This document shows positions 35,900 through 45,450 of a stretch of DNA of 64,000 bases, one piece after another. Origin of the DNA: Alphaproteobacteria bacterium (GTDB lineage Bacteria > Pseudomonadota > Alphaproteobacteria > Sphingomonadales > Emcibacteraceae); assembly GCA_002401455.1 (NCBI GenBank), contig NVTE01000009.1, positions 1 through 64,000 of the forward strand, given 5' to 3'. The position numbers and the translations under genes were made by a program. The notes under the pieces were generated by a model. That model was not told where the DNA came from. It saw nothing but the letters and a program-made list of their open reading frames with translations, and did no database searches. Numbering within the stretch: the stretch's first letter is position 1; each line of letters begins with the position of its first letter.

Positions 35900-38053
35900 G
35901 TGACACGAAAAGTATCAAGCAGTTTACCGGATCAGGGATTATTGGTTGGCTGGTCACTGGAAACGGTCGCCCGTCAGAAAATATTTGGCTTTCATTCGGA
36001 ACGGGATTATCAGAAACCAAGCCAGTTTCTGGAACCTATTCTTCAGGAGGAAGAAGGTCATCTGATAACCATCGCCCCCACGGGCACAGGAAAGGGCGTA
36101 AGCTCCATCATTCCTGCCTTGCTGCGCTACCCCGGCCCAATCGTTGTTATCGACCCAAAGGGTGAGAATTACGCGGTAACCGCCCGCAGGCGTCGGGAAA
36201 TGGGACAAAAAGTTGTGGTATTAGACCCGTTTGAAATAACCGATGCCTCCCGTCTGGACAGGGCAAGATTTAACCCGCTGGATTTTATTTCCCCAACGTC
36301 CGATAGCCTCATTGAAGATACGGAAATGCTCGCCGCCATACTGGCAGGGGAAGAATTGGCAACCGCCCGCGAGGTCTTCTGGCCACGAATGGGCTATCAG
36401 TTGATCGTTTTTATTATTCTTTATCAATTCAGAACACTTCCGCCGGAAAAATGGACCCTGCTGGAGACCCGACGAATCATTGGTCAAGGGCCGGAAGCCT
36501 TGGGCAAAATTGGTGAGGAGGTCATGAAAGGAAATGATGAAATATTAAAAAGTCAGGCTGGTCTGGTCTTAAATCCTGCTGACAGCACTGTTGGCGGTTA
36601 CTGGGCCCATGCCCAGTCTATGTTGAGCTTTCTCAAAGGCCGCCTGCTTGAGAAGAACCTGATTAAGTCAACCTTTTCACTGGATGACATTGTTGAAAAC
36701 AAACCAATCACGCTATATCTGGTGATCCCGCCTGAAAAACTCACATCACATAAGGCCTTGATGCGATTATGGTTGAGTACAATTGTCTCTGCCATCAGTT
36801 GCCGAACAATTCGTCCAAAAACACCAACGTTGATGATATTGGATGAGGCCGCCCAGCTTGGCCATATGCCTCAAATCGAAGACGCCATCACCCTGTTGAG
36901 AGGATACGGCGTGAAAGTGTGGAGTTTCTGGCAGGACCTGTCACAAATAAAAAAACTCTATCCCGTCAGTTGGGAAACCATCCTTAACAACTGTGCCGTA
37001 CAACAATTTTTTGGCCAGACGACGGAACTTGCGGCCCGGGCAGTCCATGATGTGAGCGGCTATGGCTCAGCGGGAGAAATCCGACGCCTTGACCGTAGCG
37101 AAATGGTATTAAGTATCGGCGGGGACAGTCCTGTCATTGTGCAAAAGCCAAATTATCTGGAGGATGAGCCCTTCAAAGGTTTATTTGACCAAAACCCTTT
37201 TTACCGTGATGCAGAAGACGTCAAACAGATCGGACGGTCTCAACGTATTTTCCGACGCCATGACCCGTTAGCCAAATTGAGGCGACAGGGACCACGAAAA
37301 GGCCGAACCGGAACCTCTTATCCCTCAATAACCAGAGAGGCGGATCTGGACCGCCGTCTGCATAGTCATCCGATTTCTGCTGAACGCTGGCAAGAGGTCC
37401 CCGAGGATGAGAAGGCATCCCTTTTGGAACAAGTGGAGCAACTCTATTGGATGCCTTATTTTTCCGATGGGGAGAATGTGACCCTGCGGTGCTGGCAGCC
37501 GCCCTTTTATCAGGACGCCTGGCATTTTGAACTTCGGCTCGAAATTGATGGCCAGACAAAATTTGGATATTTTCTGATACAGGAAGATAAAATATATCCC
37601 TTCACCGGCGGCGAGATGGAGATCATAGAATTAAACAATGAGCTAACCTTAGATTTAAGGCCGAAACATATTGCCGACTATCTGGCCTTTTACTGTGCAA
37701 ACTACATCAGTCCCTACGGGCGGTTATTTTTAGTGGACCATCCCGATGAACTGGTTTTAGTTGAGGATGTGGATAAAGCCTATTATCAGGCCATCTGTGA
37801 CGAGCTTAAGGAACCCCATGTCCTTGAGGTACGCAAAAATTCCGAGGGCATAACGGATTACTACCGGGTGAATGCGACGGTCCTGTGTGGGGATACCCTG
37901 TCCCGTATTACCTTTGGCGTTCATACGTCAGGATGTGTGGACATGGACGAAATAGAAGTCCTCTTTGCAGAAGTTCCAACCCTCAGCCAAAATTTTCTTA
38001 GAATCGCCGACCTGATCTGGCGGGAGAAAGCCGACACGAATAATACCGTTTAG
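35900..38053 (+). CDS. VirD4/TraG-like ATPase, soluble, with C-terminal uncharacterised domain
   Basis: 717 residues from GTG 35900, with AAAAGGAA upstream. The ATPase domain (about 45-440) has the coupling-protein Walker A IAPTGTGKGVSSIIPALL (about 58-75), VVIDPKGENYAVTARRRREMG, Walker B LMILDEAAQLGHMPQIEDAI (about 311) and VKVWSFWQDLSQIKKLYP, then VHDVSGYGS. This is the type IV secretion coupling-protein (VirD4/TraG/T4CP) family. It lacks the N-terminal membrane helices of true coupling proteins, so it is probably cytosolic. After a linker, residues about 515-700 repeat the domain encoded alone by the gene just upstream. No relaxase or type IV secretion genes are nearby. Its substrate (DNA or protein) and partners are unknown. 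Confidence 0.85.
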   Translation: MTRKVSSSLPDQGLLVGWSLETVARQKIFGFHSERDYQKPSQFLEPILQEEEGHLITIAPTGTGKGVSSIIPALLRYPGPIVVIDPKGENYAVTARRRREMGQKVVVLDPFEITDASRLDRARFNPLDFISPTSDSLIEDTEMLAAILAGEELATAREVFWPRMGYQLIVFIILYQFRTLPPEKWTLLETRRIIGQGPEALGKIGEEVMKGNDEILKSQAGLVLNPADSTVGGYWAHAQSMLSFLKGRLLEKNLIKSTFSLDDIVENKPITLYLVIPPEKLTSHKALMRLWLSTIVSAISCRTIRPKTPTLMILDEAAQLGHMPQIEDAITLLRGYGVKVWSFWQDLSQIKKLYPVSWETILNNCAVQQFFGQTTELAARAVHDVSGYGSAGEIRRLDRSEMVLSIGGDSPVIVQKPNYLEDEPFKGLFDQNPFYRDAEDVKQIGRSQRIFRRHDPLAKLRRQGPRKGRTGTSYPSITREADLDRRLHSHPISAERWQEVPEDEKASLLEQVEQLYWMPYFSDGENVTLRCWQPPFYQDAWHFELRLEIDGQTKFGYFLIQEDKIYPFTGGEMEIIELNNELTLDLRPKHIADYLAFYCANYISPYGRLFLVDHPDELVLVEDVDKAYYQAICDELKEPHVLEVRKNSEGITDYYRVNATVLCGDTLSRITFGVHTSGCVDMDEIEVLFAEVPTLSQNFLRIADLIWREKADTNNTV

Positions 38054-38075
38054 GGACCAGAATTTACTCCCTGCA

Positions 38076-41000
38076 TTACTTAAAAGATGTCAGATTTTTC
38101 CTGATTTGCGCGGCATCCAGAGGTTTGTCGATGGCATCCAAAAATGCGGCGTAGAGGTCTGTCACCACGGCAAGTTTTGGTCTAGAGGTATTTTTATCTT
38201 TATAGATGTTATCATAGCTCAGCACAATCAGACCCAGAGCCAAGTCCGGCTTCCCCATCCTGAAATGCAACCATCCTAGCCGGGCTTTCGAAATTTCCAG
38301 TGCAAAAACATAATCGCCTTTATTTTCCTCTGAAAATCGGTCAATTGCCGCTTGAATATGCGTTAAGGCCTGATCATAATTCCCTATTTCACAATGGGCG
38401 AAACCCAGTTTGCTGCGCAAATAAGCGACACTGATTATGGAAAGTTCACCCTTCTTTTCATAGGCCTGCATAGCTTTCTCACAGATGGCTATGGCGTCAT
38501 CAAATCGTTTTTGGAGATTCAAATTATGGACAAGACTATCAAGAAGAGTAAGGCTAGTTTCATGATCATATCCCAATTCCTCGCCATATAACGCGTAGGA
38601 TTCTCTGATATTCTCTTCTGATTCTTCTATAAGTCCCTGATTTTCCAAACAATTTGCCAAGTTCCACAATAGTTTAGCACGCCACTGAATTCCTAGGACC
38701 TCACGCGCCTTGCCACTCCCCAGAAGGTAATTCAATAACGGTATCGCATCTATCCAACGCTGTTGTTCCATGAGGTTGTCGGAGAGTCTAATAACAGCAA
38801 AAAGGGTGTTTTTATGACCAACCCCAACAGCCTCTGTTGACTGCTCTATGGACTTATGATGATATTTTTCTGCCTCCAGATATCTTTTTTGGTGATCAAG
38901 GTTGATCGCCAGTTCTCGCGTTGTCCAGATGACAAACTCTTCCTCAGGCTGTTCTTCCTGATCAAAAATCTGAAAAGACCGTCGACAATATTTCTCAGCA
39001 ACTTCATATTGTCCCAAATTCTGATGAATGGTTGCAAGACGGTTTAACTGACGAAGACAATTGCGGTGATTAAGGCCATTGGCCTTCTCGGCATGGTGTA
39101 AACTGTTTAAATAAAAGGACTCTGCGACTTTATACTTCTCCTGATGAAAAAGTGATTCTGCAAGAAAAAAGTCCAGATCAACCGCGTCACCTTCTGAGAT
39201 ATCGATGTCTATTTTCATCATTTTCCGGAAAAGGTTTTCACTGTCGGCGTGTTTACCTTGAGGAGTCAGGCTAAGGGCTAATCTAAATATGGCCCAATAG
39301 ATTCTGTCGGGCTGTTCGGCAAAAAAATCTTCACATGTGGCCAGAGCTTTTCTGAATAATATCTCTGCCTCACCATATCTTTCCTGCTCACAAAGAAATT
39401 CGCCATGATCGAATTGGGACATTATTGATCCCGTGCCGTTTTTAATTGATCTGCTGCCGTTTTTATTCTCCGCTTTGTCAACAACAGCTAAAAGGCGATT
39501 GTAATAATCTTCTGCTTCTTCCAGCCGTTCCACTTTCTGCAACAGCTTGGCAAATAGATAAAGATGATTTACAGTATTTTCATGGTCCGGACCGTATTTT
39601 TTTTCAAAGATAGCAAGGCTTTCCCGCAGAAGTTCTTCGCCCTCATCATACTTCCCAAGCTTGATAACATTGATTGCTAAATTTAATATAGATTGCGATG
39701 TTCCGGCATGCTCCCGACCAAAAACACCTTCACCAATGCGCAGGCTTTCGCGGAATCTAATTTCGGCACTTTTAATCTTTCCAAGCGCGACCAGGGTATG
39801 GGCCACAAGACTGTTCGCATCTGCCATTTTATCACTCTCAGGGCCATAAAGACGTTTGATTTTCTCTTCATAATCCTTACTGATCGCGAAAGATTCCTCA
39901 TATTTCCCAAGCGCAGAAACCGCTTGTGAGAGATAATTTTGAGCTTTGAGAAGTTTGGGATGGGTTTCTTCAACCACCCCCTGTAATATTTCCATACTTT
40001 GTCTGAACAGACTTTCTGCTTCTCCATATTTTTCTTGATCATACAAACAATCTGCAAGATCAATCAGCAAAACGCCCCCAGCGTAGGAGGTCAATTTATT
40101 TTGACTCTCAATGACTTTAAAACTACGTCTTAAATCATTTTCTGCCTCCAGATAATCACACATAGCATTTAAAGCGATACCACGCGCCTGCAGGGCCTTC
40201 GCCAACAGCATATCGTCCCCTAGTCCTTGGGCAAGCTCTACGGCTTGTTCGGCAAATTTTTTCATTAGTGAATAATCAGAGTCCATTCCTGCGGCTCTTA
40301 CATTTAAACAGAAACCTATAATACGGACCTTTTGAGACTCACTAACCTCTCTTTCCATCAGGTGACTTTCCAATGTCCCCAGGACGGTTTTCAACATGTA
40401 GAAATTATACTCCCCCTCGAAAAATTCCATCGCCCGCAAAATGGGCTGGAAATATTGACTATCATTGAGCGCGATCGCCTGTTGAATCGCCTGCTCCAAG
40501 GCAGAAATAGTTTCATCAGAGAGATGCATTTCTTCGGATGATCTGAATTGACCCAAAAAATACTCAACATAGAACTTATGGCTTTCGCGCTTCTCATCAT
40601 CGGAAATAAGGCTGCTAACAACATCACGAACCAAACCGTTCAAGGTATAAAAACCCGCCATATCCGCGATAGGAGAGAAAATAGACAGTTCTACAATATC
40701 GTTGAATTCCCCGTCCGGAATGCCAATTTTAAATCGCCCGATTACAGCTTCTGCAATCTTTTTATTGAAACGATCAAGGGGGGACAGGCGAATAAGCAGC
40801 CATTTCATGCGTTCATCATAATCCCGGATAAAACGGGTAACCAGTTCATGTGTGATGGCATTGCGGCCACTGCCCTCTACTTTGAAATCATCCGGAACCG
40901 GTGGTTGCTGCGTATTGTATTTTAAATGCAGATAATGGTCCGCATGAAGGTCCAATAAAAAAGGATGCGCCGTTGCGATGGTATCGCCCGCATCTTTTAT

Positions 41001-42044
41001 ACTGGCACTCTTTACGATCTCCGCCCGGATGTCTTGTTCTTCAATGGGGATTAGGCTCAAGAAATGATCGGCATCCTCCGCCGCCAACCCGTCCAAGGCA
41101 TGATGAGCATCCACCATATCTTCGGTCCAGTCGTCATCCAGTACGGCCCAATGGAGCTTCTCCCGCGAGAAAAACACAAACAGGGCGTTCTTGACCAACA
41201 TGACCAATTCTTTAATGGCGCTATCCACAGGATGTTTTCTTAATTTCAGATTTGTCGGCTGGTCTTTCCACAGAATCTCATATTCATCAATGAAGATAAC
41301 AATCTTCTGTTTCGCTTCCTGTAGCCCCTGAAAGCCACCGGCCACCCGTGCGTTTTGGTAACGCCTGAGGTCCTGCGCCAGAAAATAGGGCAATAACTCT
41401 TCCACCTCCGAGCCCGGGATGATGTCTACACTATTGGGCTTTTGCAACCTGGAAAGTTCAGCAAATAATTTTTGCGTAATTATCCGGTTGCCCTTTTTAA
41501 CGACCCATCGTCCGCCTTTGGCCAGTAATGCGCCGACACCGGGCAGTCCGGCAAAAAGTTCAACAACCAAATCTCCACCCGCTTCGGCCACATTGGCGAA
41601 AAAATCTTCCCCCCGTGCGAACAGTCTTTTGACCTTGTCCGGTTGGGCTTGCTCGGCAAAGGATTTTTCCCAAAAAACCGCAAAAGCAATGTCAAACATG
41701 GCAAAGCTGATGTCATGCCTTTTGGCAAAATTATTGCGTAACCGCAGCATAACTTCCCACGCGGCGGCCTGGGCATTACCCCGCAGGTCAACATGGGCGG
41801 AGATAACATCGGCAAAGAGGTCTTTATCTTCGGGTTTAATATGTTTCAGGGATAAATTTAAGGCTTTGCACAGGGCCGTTTTCCCCTGACCGCCAACACC
41901 GTGATAAACAAGAATCTTAACTTTATCTCCCTTTATCTCAGCCAGCCGTTCGCGAAATAATTTGCGCGGCCCTTCCCGGTCAGTAAAGAGGTCCTCTGCC
42001 GGTGGTTTTTTATCTCGTGTGAGATACTTGGAACGTGGCGGCAT
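38076..42044 (-). CDS. large STAND-type P-loop ATPase with TPR tail
   Basis: 1322 residues from ATG 42044, which has GAGGAG just upstream; the track's TTG start at 42107 adds 21 residues. The N-terminus has the STAND entry motif LFTDREGPRKLFRERL, then Walker A HGVGGQGKTALCK (about 48-60) and Walker B IVIFIDEYEILW (about 248-259), followed by winged-helix-like sequence and, from about residue 590, many TPR-type repeats (for example FAEQAVELAQGLGDDMLLAKALQARGIALNAM, ESLFRQSMEIL, and the repeated AE-YYxRLL/AE-xYxRS pattern) to the C-terminus. STAND proteins use such a tail to sense a ligand and the ATPase to oligomerise. Several bacterial antiviral and signalling systems have this build. No effector domain is recognisable here, so the effector may be the convergent genes or a fused short region. 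Its stop is 23 bp from the ATPase stop. Confidence 0.82.
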   Translation of the reverse strand: MPPRSKYLTRDKKPPAEDLFTDREGPRKLFRERLAEIKGDKVKILVYHGVGGQGKTALCKALNLSLKHIKPEDKDLFADVISAHVDLRGNAQAAAWEVMLRLRNNFAKRHDISFAMFDIAFAVFWEKSFAEQAQPDKVKRLFARGEDFFANVAEAGGDLVVELFAGLPGVGALLAKGGRWVVKKGNRIITQKLFAELSRLQKPNSVDIIPGSEVEELLPYFLAQDLRRYQNARVAGGFQGLQEAKQKIVIFIDEYEILWKDQPTNLKLRKHPVDSAIKELVMLVKNALFVFFSREKLHWAVLDDDWTEDMVDAHHALDGLAAEDADHFLSLIPIEEQDIRAEIVKSASIKDAGDTIATAHPFLLDLHADHYLHLKYNTQQPPVPDDFKVEGSGRNAITHELVTRFIRDYDERMKWLLIRLSPLDRFNKKIAEAVIGRFKIGIPDGEFNDIVELSIFSPIADMAGFYTLNGLVRDVVSSLISDDEKRESHKFYVEYFLGQFRSSEEMHLSDETISALEQAIQQAIALNDSQYFQPILRAMEFFEGEYNFYMLKTVLGTLESHLMEREVSESQKVRIIGFCLNVRAAGMDSDYSLMKKFAEQAVELAQGLGDDMLLAKALQARGIALNAMCDYLEAENDLRRSFKVIESQNKLTSYAGGVLLIDLADCLYDQEKYGEAESLFRQSMEILQGVVEETHPKLLKAQNYLSQAVSALGKYEESFAISKDYEEKIKRLYGPESDKMADANSLVAHTLVALGKIKSAEIRFRESLRIGEGVFGREHAGTSQSILNLAINVIKLGKYDEGEELLRESLAIFEKKYGPDHENTVNHLYLFAKLLQKVERLEEAEDYYNRLLAVVDKAENKNGSRSIKNGTGSIMSQFDHGEFLCEQERYGEAEILFRKALATCEDFFAEQPDRIYWAIFRLALSLTPQGKHADSENLFRKMMKIDIDISEGDAVDLDFFLAESLFHQEKYKVAESFYLNSLHHAEKANGLNHRNCLRQLNRLATIHQNLGQYEVAEKYCRRSFQIFDQEEQPEEEFVIWTTRELAINLDHQKRYLEAEKYHHKSIEQSTEAVGVGHKNTLFAVIRLSDNLMEQQRWIDAIPLLNYLLGSGKAREVLGIQWRAKLLWNLANCLENQGLIEESEENIRESYALYGEELGYDHETSLTLLDSLVHNLNLQKRFDDAIAICEKAMQAYEKKGELSIISVAYLRSKLGFAHCEIGNYDQALTHIQAAIDRFSEENKGDYVFALEISKARLGWLHFRMGKPDLALGLIVLSYDNIYKDKNTSRPKLAVVTDLYAAFLDAIDKPLDAAQIRKNLTSFK

Positions 42045-42117
42045 ACTCTCCTCTTTTTCCTGAATAATGTCTTCTAGAAACTTATTGCATGAAGCAAGGG
42101 GCTGCAAGTGTTAATAA

Positions 42118-42564
42118 AGCGCCATTGCTTTTGATATTGTCTATGCCGTTGATCCAGATGAACCATATATGGTTCGGGTGGCCAAGACAGCGATCAACTG
42201 GGGCTATACCAATTGGAAGGGTATGACCTTTGGGCTGATTTTCGCTGCCGCCTTTCTGGCATTTCTATTATTATTGCTAAAATGGGGACGGTCACGTAAT
42301 CCGATACTCAACAGTCTTAAGGGGCTGGTGACGGGTGTCCCGTTATGCGTTTGTGTCAACTGCACGATGCCGATTGCGTTTGATGTGATTGTGGTGGCCA
42401 CCCTGATTGCTATTGGGATGCCGGTTGGGTTGGCCATGACCCTGCTGTTTTCACTGGATATTTTCAATATTTATCCTGCCATGGTCATTGGGCAGTATAT
42501 CTCCCGCAAGCTTTCGCTTTTTTTGCTGGTAAGCGTGGGGAGTGGGGCGAGTGACCGGGATTGA
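42118..42564 (+). pseudogene. truncated multi-pass membrane protein (permease-like) remnant
   Basis: The ORF track shows 131 residues from ATG 42169, but the same frame is already open upstream (AIAFDIVYAVDPDEPY) back to a TAATAA at 42112-42117, right beside the start of the STAND gene, so the real N-terminus has been lost. At the other end the frame runs into tRNA-His and finishes as SGASDRD, sequence that comes from the tRNA. What remains has at least three membrane helices and a CVCVNC motif (GVPLCVCVNCTMPIAFDV). It looks like an internal fragment of a permease cut by island insertion. I cannot name the family. Confidence 0.6.
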
Positions 42565-42620
42565 ACCGGCGACTTCCAGAATCACAATCTGGCGCTCTAA
42601 CCAACTGAGCTACACCCGCC
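42543..42620 (-). tRNA. tRNA-His (GTG)
   Basis: On the minus strand the sequence begins GGCGGGTGTAGCTCAGTTGG and ends with GCGCC. The anticodon loop is in CAGATTGTGATTCTGG (anticodon GTG), the T-arm is GCCGGTTCAATCCCGGT, and the acceptor stem is GCGGGTG/CACTCGC with the extra G at -1 opposite C73, the identity element of tRNA-His. The CCA end is encoded (42543-42545). Its 3' end faces the accessory island, the usual side for integration. Confidence 0.96.
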
Positions 42621-42877
42621 ACAGGTTTGAGTGACGTTCTTTTACGTCCAGTTGGTCACAGGGTCAAGAGAAGATTTTACCTTTTTCACTAATCCCCCCC
42701 ACCGGCCCTTGCACACACCCCTGTCGACCCTGAAAATTCCCATGAAAGAATCCCCGCCCAGCTCATCTGCATAATTTTTAATCAGCCCCCGCCTATTTAT
42801 TAGGCATTTTTCATCTTTGTGCCCGCCAGAAACCCCTCTCGCCCTTGCATTTTATAAGTTTCCTCTCCGCCCCGGAA

Positions 42878-42895
42878 TTGGCACGAAAAATGCTT
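42878..42895 (+). promoter_or_regulatory. sigma-54 promoter of glnB-glnA
   Basis: TTGGCACGAAAAATGCTT carries the GG and GC doublets with exactly ten bases between them, as required for a -24/-12 element (TGGCAC-N5-TTGCA, with ATGCT here). It lies 60 bp before glnB, so transcription would start near 42905. NtrC-dependent sigma-54 control of glnBA under nitrogen limitation is established in proteobacteria. The 334 bp between the tRNA and glnB hold nothing else that I can identify. Confidence 0.75.
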
Positions 42896-42927
42896 ATAAA
42901 GATGATGTACCGCCACATGAAATTTAG

Positions 42928-43293
<366 letters not shown>

Positions 43294-43343
43294 CTGACCC
43301 CTAAACCTCTTTTTGTACCCATACCAATCAGGAAACCAGAAAT

Positions 43344-44753
43344 ATGTCAGATATTAATACCGTCCTTGAAATGATCAAAGATAAAGACATTGCCTTCATC
43401 GACCTCCGTTTTACGGACCCGAAAGGCAAATGGCACCATCTTACCATGGATTCCAGCGTCTTTGATGAGGACATGCTCGAAGAAGGCGTGATGTTCGACG
43501 GCTCCTCCATTGCCGGCTGGAAGGCGATCAATGACTCCGACATGATCTTGATGCCCGACCCGACCAACATCACCATGGACCCCTTCATGGACCAGCCAAC
43601 AATGGTGCTGTTCTGCTCAATCCTGGAACCAGCCACCGGTGAGGGCTATGTCCGTGACCCCCGCTCCACCGCCCAACGTGCCGAAGAATATCTGAAATAC
43701 ACCGGCATTGGCGACACCGCCTATTTCGGTCCTGAGCCTGAATTCTTCATGTTTGATGATGTCAAATTCAACGTGGATTATAACAGCGCCGGCTATACCC
43801 TCGACGATATCGAAGGCCCGTATAACTCAAACCGTCAGGAAGAGTTTGGCAACCAGGGTCACCGTCCCGGCGTTAAAGGCGGCTATTTTCCGGTTGCCCC
43901 GGTCGACACCTGTTCCAACATCCGCGGCGAAATGGTTACCATCATGAAAGAGCTTGGCCTGCCCATGGACAAACATCACCATGAAGTTGCCCCGTCCCAG
44001 CATGAGCTTGGTATGATGTTCGGCACCCTGGTCCAGACCGCTGACCGGGTTCAGATCAATAAATATGTCACGCATCAGGTGGCCCATGAGCATGGCAAGA
44101 CCGCAACCTTCATGCCTAAGCCCATCGCCGAAGACAATGGCTCCGGCATGCATGTCCATATGTCCATATGGAGTGACGGAAATCCGCTGTTCGCCGGCAG
44201 TTCTTATGCTGACCTGTCCGAAACCGCGCTCTATTACATTGGTGGCATTATCAAGCATGCCAAGGCCCTGAACGCCTTCACCAACCCATCCACCAACAGC
44301 TACAAGCGCCTGGTGCCCGGATTTGAAGCCCCGGTCCTGCTGGCCTATTCCGCCCGCAACCGTTCAGCATCCTGTCGGATTCCCTACAGCACAAGCCCGA
44401 AAGGTAAACGGATTGAAGTGCGGTTCCCTGATCCGACCGCCAACCCGTACCTCGCCTTCGCAGCCATGCTGATGGCTGGCTTGGACGGCATTGAGAATAA
44501 AATCCACCCGGGCGATGCCATGGATAAAGATCTGTACGCCCTGCCACCAGAAGAACTGAAAGAAGTTCCGACCGTCGCCGCCTCCCTCGAAGAAGCCCTG
44601 GCCGCCCTGGATGCGGACCGTGAGTTCCTGAAAAAAGGCGATGTCTTCTCCGATGACCAGATCGATTCCTATATCGTCCTGAAACAGGAAGATATTGACG
44701 TGGTTCGCGTGCTGCCTCATCCGGCAGAATTTAAACTTTACTATTCTGCCTAA
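43344..44753 (+). CDS. glnA: type I glutamine synthetase
   Basis: 469 residues, GSI-beta type. It ligates ammonia to glutamate with ATP in a dodecamer. The metal- and ATP-site signatures are visible as [51 protein letters not shown], and [10 protein letters not shown]. The adenylylation loop is [13 protein letters not shown] with Tyr at the Tyr397 position, so it should be switched by GlnE under PII control. It is the last gene of the operon and a strong terminator follows. Confidence 0.98.
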   Translation: MSDINTVLEMIKDKDIAFIDLRFTDPKGKWHHLTMDSSVFDEDMLEEGVMFDGSSIAGWKAINDSDMILMPDPTNITMDPFMDQPTMVLFCSILEPATGEGYVRDPRSTAQRAEEYLKYTGIGDTAYFGPEPEFFMFDDVKFNVDYNSAGYTLDDIEGPYNSNRQEEFGNQGHRPGVKGGYFPVAPVDTCSNIRGEMVTIMKELGLPMDKHHHEVAPSQHELGMMFGTLVQTADRVQINKYVTHQVAHEHGKTATFMPKPIAEDNGSGMHVHMSIWSDGNPLFAGSSYADLSETALYYIGGIIKHAKALNAFTNPSTNSYKRLVPGFEAPVLLAYSARNRSASCRIPYSTSPKGKRIEVRFPDPTANPYLAFAAMLMAGLDGIENKIHPGDAMDKDLYALPPEELKEVPTVAASLEEALAALDADREFLKKGDVFSDDQIDSYIVLKQEDIDVVRVLPHPAEFKLYYSA

Positions 44754-44777
44754 TCCATTTAATAAAACCACCTGATG

Positions 44778-44813
44778 AACCTCAGCCCCTTGATCAGGGG
44801 CTGAGGTTTTTTT
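44778..44813 (+). terminator. rho-independent terminator of glnBA
   Basis: CCTCAGCCCCT and AGGGGCTGAGG form an 11-bp stem with a 5-nt loop, followed by TTTTTTT. It lies 25 bp after the glnA stop. Confidence 0.95.
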
Positions 44814-44898
44814 ACCTTACGGTTGTATTTATGAATAAGTTAATTATTAACTGTTTCAATCCATACTTCCTTCAGGAATAACAAAAAGAAGCAATAGA

Positions 44899-45435
44899 GT
44901 GCCGCATTTCAAACAATTTCAGCGCAAAGCAAAAGAGGAGAATATCAATTCTCAGACCCTGCTTGCGACAGATTACCTGAACCACTTCAATGAAGTTCAT
45001 ATGCTCATGGACATGCTACCCTCCATGCCAGACTGTATGGAGGATATTCGGGAGTGGGCCCCCATAAGTTATCAGGACCATTTCAGGAATAGTGTATTTG
45101 CGGCTAAAGACCTGGCCATTGAGGCCTACGAGCATTCCCCCGCTGAATACCGTCTGCCCTTTGAGCAGACCGTCGCTAAAATGGATGACCTGGTTCTGCA
45201 CACCATCGCCCAGGCAGAGGAACAGGTCGCCCGGGATGATGAGAGTGCCCTGCAAAGACTAATCGAGAGCTACACCCCCCTGATGATCGCCCTGATCGAA
45301 AAATGTGGCGGCATCATCAACGGTGAGAAACATATGACTCACCAGGACAGTATAGACCAATATTTTGACGATGATGAAGACAAGCTGGACGGTGAGGATC
45401 TGGACCAAGATGCGATTGACGACCTTTTTGGCTAG
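44899..45435 (+). CDS. conserved hypothetical protein with acidic CheZ/FliM-like C-terminal motif
   Basis: 178 residues starting at GTG 44899 (AAGAAG upstream). The body is helical, with LLATDYLNHFNEVHMLMDMLPSMPDC, WAPISYQDHFRNSVFAAKDLAIEAYE and LPFEQTVAKMDDLVLHTIAQAEEQV; this pattern seems conserved in alphaproteobacteria but I know of no assigned function. The C-terminus is very acidic and ends DQDAIDDLFG. The short D-x-IDxLF pattern occurs at the ends of CheZ and in FliM/FliN, where it binds a partner, so a docking tail is possible. No signal peptide or membrane helix. The gene follows the glnA terminator and appears to be its own unit. Confidence 0.72.
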   Translation: MPHFKQFQRKAKEENINSQTLLATDYLNHFNEVHMLMDMLPSMPDCMEDIREWAPISYQDHFRNSVFAAKDLAIEAYEHSPAEYRLPFEQTVAKMDDLVLHTIAQAEEQVARDDESALQRLIESYTPLMIALIEKCGGIINGEKHMTHQDSIDQYFDDDEDKLDGEDLDQDAIDDLFG

Positions 45436-45450
45436 GGAACCAAAGCCCGG

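Noticed and set aside
34960-42543. Integrase and att repeats flanking the island at tRNA-His
   Set aside because: I looked for a second copy of the tRNA 3' end near the left border and for an integrase and saw neither.
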